In this document: piece by piece, positions 1-5,656 of the stretch
Layout: each line of letters starts with the position of its first letter
Numbering within the stretch: position 1 is the stretch's first letter
Origin: Streptomyces sp. NRRL F-6492
GTDB taxonomy: Bacteria > Actinomycetota > Actinomycetes > Streptomycetales > Streptomycetaceae
Assembly: GCF_001280125.1 (NCBI RefSeq)
Contig: NZ_LGEG01000043.1
Span: forward strand, 1-11,097
Reading direction: 5' to 3'
DNA: 11,097 nt
Notes under the pieces: model-generated
What the model saw: only the letters and a program-made list of their open reading frames with translations
Databases searched by the model: none
Told to the model about the DNA's origin: nothing
Made by a program: the position numbers and the translations under genes

Positions 1-1
1 C

Positions 2-2047
2 GTCGAACGCGCCCGCGCCGTACACCCCTCCTTCGACTCCACCGGCTCCGACTCCGGCCCCGGCTCCGGCCCCGGCTCCGACTCCGGCTCCGCAGACGGC
101 GACGGCAGCGCGGCCGTCGACGAGATCTGCCGCCGCCTCGACGGCCTCCCCCTCGCCATCGAACTCGCCGCGGCCCGCCTCCGCCTCCTCACCCCCCGCC
201 AGATCGCGGACCGCCTCGACGACCGCTTCCGCCTCCTCACCTCCGGCTCCCGCACCGTCCTGCCCCGCCAGCAGACCCTGCGCGCGGTCGTCGACTGGTC
301 CTGGGACCTGCTCGACCAGGACGAGCGCACCCTGCTCCGGCAGGTCTCGGTCTTCGCCGGCGGCTGGGACCTCGCCGCCGCCGAGGCCCTCTCCCCGCGC
401 GCCGCCGACACGCTGGGCGCCCTGGTCGACAAGTCCCTCGTCGTCGCCGCCCCCACCGAGGGCGGCGAGATGCGCTACCGCCTCCTGGAGACCATCCACG
501 AGTACGCGGGCGAGCGCGCCGCCGAGACCCCCGCCCTGCGCGCCGCCGCCGAAGCCGCCCACACCGCCCACTTCACCTCGCTCGCGGAGACCGCCGAGCC
601 CGAGCTGCGCTCCGGCGAGCAGCTCCCCTGGATCGACCGGCTCGAACGCGACCTCGACAACATCCGCGCCGCCCTCCACCGCACCCTCGTCACCGCCCCC
701 GACGAGGCCGCCGCCCTCCGGCTCGTCTTCGCCATGGGCTGGTTCTGGTGGCTGCGCAACCACCGCTCCGAGGGCCTGGCCTGGACCGAACGCGCGGCCG
801 CCCTCGGCGAGGACCCCGACGATCCGGCCGACCCGCGCCACTGGCCCCGGATGCACCTGCGGATGCTGTACTTCTTCCTCGCGATCGAGAGCCACACCGT
901 CTCGGAGTTCCGCGACGACCCCGGCACCCTCGCCCTGGTGCGGCGGGTGCGGTCCGCGTTCGGGGACGAGCCGGGGCCCGAGGCCGCCCGCTTCCCCGGC
1001 CTGCTCTGGCCGTTCACCGAGGCCTTCAACGAGATCCACGCCGAGGAGCCGGTCGACCTGCGGGACCTCCTCGACACCGCCCTCGCCAACTGCCGCCGCC
1101 ACGGAGGCGACTGGGAGGTCGGCGTCACCCTGATGTTCCGCACGCACATGGTCGTCGACATGCCCGGTGACCAGGCCGACGTGGACGAGGACCTGGCCGA
1201 GCTCCGCGCCCTGGCCCGCCGGGTCGGCGACCGCTGGATGGGGGCGCAGACCGCGAGCGCGGCGGCCGAGTCCTCCATGATGCGCGGCCGGTACGAGGAG
1301 GCCCGGGCGGACTACGAGGAGGCGCTCCGCCTCGCCCGCGAGGTCGGCGCCCACGCCGAGAGCCCCTTCCTCCTCGCCCGTCTCGCCGAGATCGCCTACC
1401 GCTCCGGCGACATGGAGACCGCCGGCGAGGGCCTCGCCGAGGCCACGGCGGAGGCCGAGCGGCACCACGTCAGGGACGCCCGGCCCTTCGTCTCCTTCCT
1501 GGGCGCCGCCATCGCCCTCCACCGGGGCGAGATCGAGGAGGCCCGCCTCCACGCGGAGGAGGCCGGCCGCCTGATCGAGGCGGGCGGCCCGCCGCCGCAC
1601 TTCACGGCCGCGGTCATCGGACTCGCCGCCCGTGTCGAGGCGTACGGGGGCGGGGGCGCCGCGGCCGTCGCCTCCGCCGCGGCCGCGCTGCGCGCCGCAC
1701 GGGACGCCCGCTGCGCGGACCTCATCGCCGCGACGCTGGGCCAGGGGCTCGCGGTCGCCCTGTCCCTGGCGGACGAACCGGCCCCCGCCGGCACGGTCCT
1801 GGCCGCCGTCGACTCCTGGCGCCGCGAGCTGCCCCGCTCGGTCCCGGAGCGGGTGGAGGCCGAGGCGGTGACGGCCCGCTCGCTCGCCGCCCTCGGCGCG
1901 CCGGGCCTCGCCGCCGCCCGGACGGCGGGCGAGGGCCTGGACCTCGACGGGGTCCTGTCCCTGGTGAAGGACTACGCGGAGGCCCCCTCGGGCGACCGCG
2001 CGGAAGACTCCTCGAACGGCTCCCCGGACGGCGTCAGGAGCAGCTGA
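2..2047 (+). CDS. AfsR/SARP-like or LuxR-like NB-ARC/TPR transcriptional regulator, C-terminal part (5' end outside window)
   Basis: The open frame runs in from the left edge, so about 681 residues are visible and the true start lies upstream; the internal ATG at 470 is not the start. Visible order: the end of the ATPase module with a GLPLAIELAAARLR motif (about residues 49-62), the type seen in NB-ARC/STAND ATPases; a winged-helix segment with VVDWSWDLL and VSVFAGGW; the RYRLLETIHEYA segment; then a long Ala/Glu-rich helical region typical of TPR repeats (WFWWLR, paired short helices), ending without a C-terminal HTH. In this family the N-terminus usually carries a BTAD/SARP DNA-binding domain and the TPRs act as a sensor or oligomerisation module, so this is probably a cytoplasmic pathway regulator. 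The N-terminus is unseen, so a LuxR-type or DNA-binding-free relative is possible. A Ser-Gly-Asp tract interrupts the domain near the left edge. The 3' end overlaps the opposing sigma factor gene by 14 bp. Confidence 0.85.
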   Translation, partial: VERARAVHPSFDSTGSDSGPGSGPGSDSGSADGDGSAAVDEICRRLDGLPLAIELAAARLRLLTPRQIADRLDDRFRLLTSGSRTVLPRQQTLRAVVDWSWDLLDQDERTLLRQVSVFAGGWDLAAAEALSPRAADTLGALVDKSLVVAAPTEGGEMRYRLLETIHEYAGERAAETPALRAAAEAAHTAHFTSLAETAEPELRSGEQLPWIDRLERDLDNIRAALHRTLVTAPDEAAALRLVFAMGWFWWLRNHRSEGLAWTERAAALGEDPDDPADPRHWPRMHLRMLYFFLAIESHTVSEFRDDPGTLALVRRVRSAFGDEPGPEAARFPGLLWPFTEAFNEIHAEEPVDLRDLLDTALANCRRHGGDWEVGVTLMFRTHMVVDMPGDQADVDEDLAELRALARRVGDRWMGAQTASAAAESSMMRGRYEEARADYEEALRLAREVGAHAESPFLLARLAEIAYRSGDMETAGEGLAEATAEAERHHVRDARPFVSFLGAAIALHRGEIEEARLHAEEAGRLIEAGGPPPHFTAAVIGLAARVEAYGGGGAAAVASAAAALRAARDARCADLIAATLGQGLAVALSLADEPAPAGTVLAAVDSWRRELPRSVPERVEAEAVTARSLAALGAPGLAAARTAGEGLDLDGVLSLVKDYAEAPSGDRAEDSSNGSPDGVRSS
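44..91 (+). repeat. Degenerate tandem GGCTCC repeat coding a Gly-Ser-Asp linker
   Basis: Three in-frame units begin at 44, 62 and 74. The 14-mer GGCTCCGACTCCGG occurs at 44-57 and again at 74-87. It encodes GSDSGP, GSGP and GSDSGS, followed by an acidic Asp/Gly run. The tract sits between the ERARAV segment and the EICRRLDGLPLA segment of the NB-ARC domain, where relatives normally have only a short loop, so it looks like a slippage-expanded linker. Confidence 0.7.
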
Positions 2048-4289
2048 TCCGGGACTGCGCCCAGTCGGCGATCGCGGCCCGGCCCAGCGGGGACGTCTCC
2101 TCGACCACGAGCCGGATCCGGGAGCGGCCGGTGATGTCGACGTGCACCGGGACCGGCGGGTCGCCCGCCTCGATCACGCCGGACCGCCAGAGCCGCTGCC
2201 CGTCCCCGTAGACGGAGAAGCGGACGCCGCCGACGCCGAACAGGGCGCTCAGGTCGTCGACGCCGACCACCGCGTCGTAACTCGCGCACTGCCGGTTGAG
2301 GTCGATGACCAGCGAGGACGGCGCGTGGACGCTCACCCCGTACGGGTACCGGTCGCCACCGGTGGAGAGGCCCCTGCGCTGCCACATGAAGCCGCTCTCC
2401 GCCATGGACACCTCGGGCTTGGTGCCGTCGCCGAAGATCCCGTAGTCCAGCTCGTCGATCTGGTAGACGGCCGGCGGCGCGGGCGGGAGAGGGGGCTGCG
2501 CGGGGCTCGGCGTCGGCCCGGGCTCCGGCGTCGGTTTCGGTGTGGGCTTCGGCGTCTGCTTCGGACCGGCCGGCGGCGAGGTCCTCGGCGGCGTCGGCTC
2601 CGGGGACGACGAGGCGGGAGGCGCCGGCTCCGGCGTCGGGCTCGGCCGGGGAGAGGGCTCCGCCGGATCGGAAGCGGACGCGGGCACGGGCTTCGCCCCG
2701 GGCGCCGAAGGCTCGGCCGGTACCGCCGGCACCGGCGGAACCGGCGGTACGGGCTTCGCCGCCGGTTCCGGCGCCGCCGGTGGCGCGGGCTCCTGCGGCG
2801 CCACCGGGGTGACGACCGGCTGCGGGGGCTTGGGCGCGGCCACGGGCTCCGGGTCCCCGGCCATGGCCCAGGCGAGTCCGGCGGCCGCGGCGACGGCCAT
2901 GACCGCCGCGATCCCGGCCTTGGCGGGGGCGCCGAGCCCCTCGGCGGCGGCACCGCCCGAGGCGGCGCCCCCCGAGGACCCGGAGGCGGCGGCCGCCGCG
3001 CCCGCCCCGGCCGCGGCGGCGCTGCCGCCCGCGACGGCACCGGCCGCCTTGAGCGCGTACCCGGCGGCGAACCAGCCGATGACGGCGACCGGCAGCAGCG
3101 CGGGGATCCCGGCGTTCACGTGCGCCAGCTCACCGGCGGCGAGCCGGCACTTGGCGCACTCCTCCAGGTGCTTGCGCAGGCCGCGCTCGGCCCGCATCCG
3201 CAGTCCGCCGCGCGCGTAGGCGCCGAGCCGGTCCGCGTACCGGGCGCAGTCGCCGCCCGCGGTCAGGGACTGGCTGACGTGGGCCTGGAGGTAGGCCTGT
3301 TTGAGCCCTTCGCGGGCCCGGCTGGCGAGCACGGCCGTGGCGTTGGCGGTCAGCCCGAAGAGCGGGGCGACCTCGCTCGGCGACTCCTCCTCGACGGTGG
3401 TGTGCCACAGCACGGCCTGCCACCGCTCGGGCAGTGACCGGAAGGCCTGCATGGCGAGCGACTGTTCGGCCTCGTGCATGGCCCGGACGTCCGCGCCGAG
3501 GTCCATCGTGTCCTGGTCGGAGACCTCGGAGGAGCGGGCGGCCTCCGCCGCGAACAGCGCGAAGTCCTCGACGAGCTGCTCCCGCTTCTGCGTCCTGGCC
3601 CAGCTCGCCGCGACCCGCCGGACGGTCGTCATGAGGTAGGCGCGCACCGCCTGCTCGGGCCCGGCCCCGCCCCGTACGGCCTGGAGGGTGCGGGCGAACA
3701 CCTCGGCGGTGAGGTCGTCGGCGGTGTGCGCGTCGCGGCAGCAGGTCCTGGCGTACCGGCGCACGGCCTCGGAGTGGCGGCGGAACAGCTCCTCGTACGC
3801 GGAGTCGTCGCCGTCCCGCATGAGCTGGACGAGATCGGCGTCGGAGGGCGGCAGTTCGAGGGGCGGCGGAAGAACCCCACCGGCCCCGCCCTCGTCCCCG
3901 GACCCGGTCTCCTCCTCGCCCTCCGCGAAGCCGGCTCCACCGGGCCCGACTCCACCGGGCCCGACTTCACCAGGCCCGGTTCCGTGGGTCCCGGTTCCGC
4001 CGGACCCGGTCCCGGCGGCCGCCCCCGCGACGACCCCGGCTCCCGTCCCCGCTCCCGCCGGTTTCCCCTCACGCTGCTGTGGAACGCTCGCGCCGAGCGG
4101 ATCGACGTACCCGGGAGAGCCCGGCGGCCCGGCCGAAGAAGTGCCGGCCACACCGGCCGTACCGGACGCACCCGCCGTACCGGAGTGACCCGCCGGCCCG
4201 CCCTGGCTCGGCACCTGCCGGGCGGGCAGACCCCCGGCCTCCGCGGTGCCGCCGTTTCCCAGCGGCTCGTCCCGACTCTCACCGCTCAT
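2034..4289 (-). CDS. ECF-type sigma factor fused to a zinc anti-sigma-like motif, membrane segment(s), Pro-rich stalk and NPCBM domain
   Basis: Predicted 751 aa from the ATG at 4289, chosen because GGGGG lies 8 nt upstream; in-frame ATGs at 4310 and 4355 lack a ribosome site. Order (from 4289): Gly/Pro/Thr-rich leader 1-148; sigma region 2 about 150-238 with ADDLTAEVF and YLMTTVRRVA; region 4 about 275-330 with LPERWQAVLW and ASRAREGLKQAY; an HxxxCxxC motif at 374-381 as in ZAS anti-sigma factors; hydrophobic segments about 395-414 and 458-477; Pro-rich stalk 480-606; NPCBM domain 607-751 with YGVSVHAPS, VVGVDDL and VYGDGQRLW. Inference: a membrane-tethered sigma factor whose outer domain reads cell-wall or extracellular glycans and controls the attached sigma part. 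Actinobacterial ECF groups with long C-terminal extensions are known; this looks like the SCO4117 orthologue. Its 3' end overlaps the opposing regulator gene, and atrA lies 228 bp upstream on the same strand. Confidence 0.88.
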   Translation of the reverse strand: MSGESRDEPLGNGGTAEAGGLPARQVPSQGGPAGHSGTAGASGTAGVAGTSSAGPPGSPGYVDPLGASVPQQREGKPAGAGTGAGVVAGAAAGTGSGGTGTHGTGPGEVGPGGVGPGGAGFAEGEEETGSGDEGGAGGVLPPPLELPPSDADLVQLMRDGDDSAYEELFRRHSEAVRRYARTCCRDAHTADDLTAEVFARTLQAVRGGAGPEQAVRAYLMTTVRRVAASWARTQKREQLVEDFALFAAEAARSSEVSDQDTMDLGADVRAMHEAEQSLAMQAFRSLPERWQAVLWHTTVEEESPSEVAPLFGLTANATAVLASRAREGLKQAYLQAHVSQSLTAGGDCARYADRLGAYARGGLRMRAERGLRKHLEECAKCRLAAGELAHVNAGIPALLPVAVIGWFAAGYALKAAGAVAGGSAAAAGAGAAAAASGSSGGAASGGAAAEGLGAPAKAGIAAVMAVAAAAGLAWAMAGDPEPVAAPKPPQPVVTPVAPQEPAPPAAPEPAAKPVPPVPPVPAVPAEPSAPGAKPVPASASDPAEPSPRPSPTPEPAPPASSSPEPTPPRTSPPAGPKQTPKPTPKPTPEPGPTPSPAQPPLPPAPPAVYQIDELDYGIFGDGTKPEVSMAESGFMWQRRGLSTGGDRYPYGVSVHAPSSLVIDLNRQCASYDAVVGVDDLSALFGVGGVRFSVYGDGQRLWRSGVIEAGDPPVPVHVDITGRSRIRLVVEETSPLGRAAIADWAQSRISCS
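2472..2852 (-). repeat. Proline-rich low-complexity tract (stalk of the sigma factor)
   Basis: About 127 codons rich in Pro, Ala, Lys, Glu and Ser, with motifs such as TPKPTPKPTPEP and PPVPPVPAVPAEP. Such tracts typically span the cell-wall layer between a membrane anchor and an outer domain. The DNA is correspondingly GC-skewed and repetitive, so length differences between strains are likely. Confidence 0.75.
3930..3998 (-). repeat. Gly-Pro/Thr short repeats in the N-terminal leader of the sigma factor
   Basis: The codons read as short repeated units (TGTHGTGPGE, then VGPGG twice, then AGF). They lie in a roughly 148-residue low-complexity region before sigma region 2. Typical ECF sigma factors begin almost directly with region 2, so this leader is an added segment of unknown role. 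Confidence 0.6.
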
Positions 4290-4372
4290 CGCGGAAGCCC
4301 CCGTATGCATGCTCAGAACCGAACACCGGCCAAGCCTGCCACAGCGGGCGGGCACGCCGAAGCGACCCGTCC

Positions 4373-4400
4373 ACTTACCACTCGTCCGGGGCGACTTCCC
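4373..4400 (-). promoter_or_regulatory. Candidate ECF-type promoter of the sigma factor gene
   Basis: Reading the minus strand, GGGAAG (4400-4395) is followed after 16 bp by GTAAGT (4378-4373). This resembles the GGAAC-N16-GT(A/T) layout of ECF promoters and would give a leader of about 75 nt to the ATG at 4289. The match is partial; it is offered as a possible autoregulatory promoter only. No convincing vegetative promoter was seen in 4290-4517. Confidence 0.2.
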
Positions 4401-4517
4401 GCATCCGGGCGTGACCGCTCACACGTTCGTGTCATGCTCGTCGGTCCACCCGGACCACGGATCGCACCACCGGCGGCGAAGGACCCGGGTCGCCCGCGAA
4501 GGCGGAGGATCAGGCCC

Positions 4518-5321
4518 CTACCGGGACCGCAGGCCCTCCAGCAGGATGTCCAGGAGCCGCGACGAAGCCGCCGCCTGCTGCACCGCGTCCGGCAGGGCCG
4601 GCGCCGCGGTGGCGATGACGAGGAGGACGTCCGCCACGGTCACGTCCGCCCGCAGCTCACCCGCCTCCCGCGCCCGGTCGACCAGCCGCCCGACGACCTC
4701 CAGGAGCTCCGAGGCCCCCGCGTCGTCCCGCTCCTCGGCCGGCACGCCGCGCGGCGCGACCACCCGCGTGTCCACCTGCCCGTCGCCCCGCTGGTGCGGC
4801 ACCCGGGCCGCGTCGTCCGCGTCCTCGGCGACGGCCGGCGTCACGGAGTCGTCCACGCGCACCCGCAGCACCTGCGGCGGCAGGAGCCGCCCCGCGCCCG
4901 AGGCCACCGAGGTCCGCAGGAACCGGGAGAGCGCCGACCACGGCTCCTCCTCCTGGCCGAGCGCGGTCCGCGCCTGCTCGGTCAGCCGGGCGGTCTCCTC
5001 CTCGGCTATCCGGCGCACCAGCACGTCCTTGCTGGGGAAGCGCCGGTAGACGGTGCCGACCCCCACGCGCGCGCGGCGCGCCACGTCCTCCATCGGAGCC
5101 CCGTAGCCGAGCTCGCCGAACACCTCGCGCGCGGCCCGCAGCACGTGCTCCAGATTGCGCTGGGCGTCCACCCGCAGCGGCGCGGCCCTGCCGCCCGCCA
5201 CCGACGCGCCGTTGCGCTCGGAGGCGACGGCCCCCGCGGCGCGCACGTCGTCGACGGCCAGCGCCCCGGCGCCCGGCTGCCAGCGTGAATCCTGCATCTG
5301 CATAAGCGTTCCCCCGCTCAT
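4518..5321 (-). CDS. atrA: TetR-family transcriptional regulator, AtrA orthologue
   Basis: Predicted 267 aa. The start at 5321 (MSGGTLMQMQ) was chosen because GGGGGGAG lies 5 nt upstream; ATGs at 5303 and 5297 are alternatives, the former with its own GGGGGA. A TetR_N domain spans about residues 52-111, with helix-turn-helix MEDVARRARVGVGTVYRRF at about 77-95 followed by PSKDVL. The C-terminal ligand/dimer domain contains an unusual acidic, probably flexible stretch at about 156-202 before the final helices. Position between a fused sigma factor and a divergent NADH dehydrogenase matches SCO4118 (AtrA) of S. coelicolor, known as an activator of actII-ORF4 (actinorhodin) and of nagE2 (N-acetylglucosamine uptake), with S. 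griseus AtrA acting on strR. Family membership is certain; the AtrA name rests on recalled synteny and sequence impression. The upstream DNA suggests autoregulation and translational control. Confidence 0.82.
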   Translation of the reverse strand: MSGGTLMQMQDSRWQPGAGALAVDDVRAAGAVASERNGASVAGGRAAPLRVDAQRNLEHVLRAAREVFGELGYGAPMEDVARRARVGVGTVYRRFPSKDVLVRRIAEEETARLTEQARTALGQEEEPWSALSRFLRTSVASGAGRLLPPQVLRVRVDDSVTPAVAEDADDAARVPHQRGDGQVDTRVVAPRGVPAEERDDAGASELLEVVGRLVDRAREAGELRADVTVADVLLVIATAAPALPDAVQQAAASSRLLDILLEGLRSR

Positions 5322-5324
5322 GAT

Positions 5325-5340
5325 GTCTCCCCCCGGAGAC
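5325..5340 (-). promoter_or_regulatory. Shine-Dalgarno-sequestering hairpin before atrA
   Basis: In the mRNA, GTCTCC and GGAGAC form a perfect 6-bp GC-rich stem around a GGGG loop, ending 3 nt before the ATG at 5321. The ribosome-binding sequence GGGGGGAG is thus split between the loop and the 3' arm. A second stem, CCCCG/CGGGG, lies just upstream at 5342-5359. Because CCCCG could instead pair with the CGGGG part of the Shine-Dalgarno region, two exclusive folds are possible. Confidence 0.45.
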
Positions 5341-5410
5341 TCCCCGCCCTGATACGGGGTTTCCGGCCGACGAGAGCTTCGGTCCACACGCTCCCGTCCG
5401 ACACCCCGAC

Positions 5411-5440
5411 GAAGTACGAACATAGTTGAGTCGGAGTCAA
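5411..5440 (-). promoter_or_regulatory. Candidate atrA promoter with overlapping imperfect palindrome (TetR operator candidate)
   Basis: On the minus strand TTGACT (5440-5435) is followed after 18 bp by TACTTC (5416-5411). The -35 is close to the vegetative consensus, the -10 is weak. The -35 lies inside TTGAGTCGGAGTCAA (5426-5440), an imperfect palindrome with outer arms TTGA/TCAA and an inner GAGTC-G-GAGTC direct repeat. This is the size and symmetry expected of a TetR-family site, so autoregulation of atrA is plausible. The predicted leader is about 80 nt. Confidence 0.4.
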
Positions 5441-5621
5441 TTCAGAAGGGGGTGTTCCGCACGGTGCGCCCCCCGATCGGAGCAAGGCCCGGATCACTCC
5501 CGTTTCCCACCCCCGGCCGAACCCGCCCCGGCCTCCGTGACCTGGGCCGATCCCACCGCGCTCCCCGCACCCGCCACCCCACGCCTCCGTACCCCTCCGG
5601 TCACACAATTCGTCGAGCCTG

Positions 5622-5650
5622 TGGACAAACAACGGACGGGGGTGCGTCAT
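5622..5650 (+). promoter_or_regulatory. Weak candidate promoter for the NADH dehydrogenase gene (possibly leaderless)
   Basis: TGGACA (5622-5627) matches the -35 consensus at 5 of 6 positions. After a 17-bp spacer comes CGTCAT (5645-5650), a poor -10. The predicted transcription start would fall at about the GTG at 5657, which would explain the absence of a properly spaced Shine-Dalgarno. A second possible -10-like hexamer, CACAAT, lies near 5604. Confidence 0.2.
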
Positions 5651-5656
5651 GGGACA

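Larger units (their letters stand above)
5322..5656. other. atrA / NADH dehydrogenase divergent intergenic region
   Basis: This 335-bp gap carries the atrA leader and promoter at its left end. The middle part, about 5451-5600, is pyrimidine-rich on the plus strand with no hairpin, repeat or convincing reading frame that I can support. A candidate promoter for the dehydrogenase gene lies at the right end. A reading frame continues upstream of the dehydrogenase to a TTG at 5426, but it does not look like protein. Confidence 0.6.

Noticed and set aside
2053..2066. GACTG-CGCC-CAGTC hairpin just after the left regulator's stop, as a terminator
   Set aside because: Only a 5-bp stem with no T tract, and it lies in the coding end of the sigma factor gene; too weak to annotate.
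4290..4355. Upstream ATG starts (4355, 4310) for the sigma factor
   Set aside because: Neither has a ribosome-binding sequence, while the ATG at 4289 has GGGGG at a workable distance; 4310 remains possible.
3474..5288. Plus-strand open frame (604 codons) across the sigma factor and atrA genes
   Set aside because: It spans two real genes and their gap in antisense, with Arg/Pro/Gly-rich product and no family motif.
5426..5656. N-terminal extension of the NADH dehydrogenase from a TTG at 5426
   Set aside because: The extra 77 residues precede the FAD motif that begins near the N-terminus in NDH-2 proteins, and they overlap the atrA promoter.
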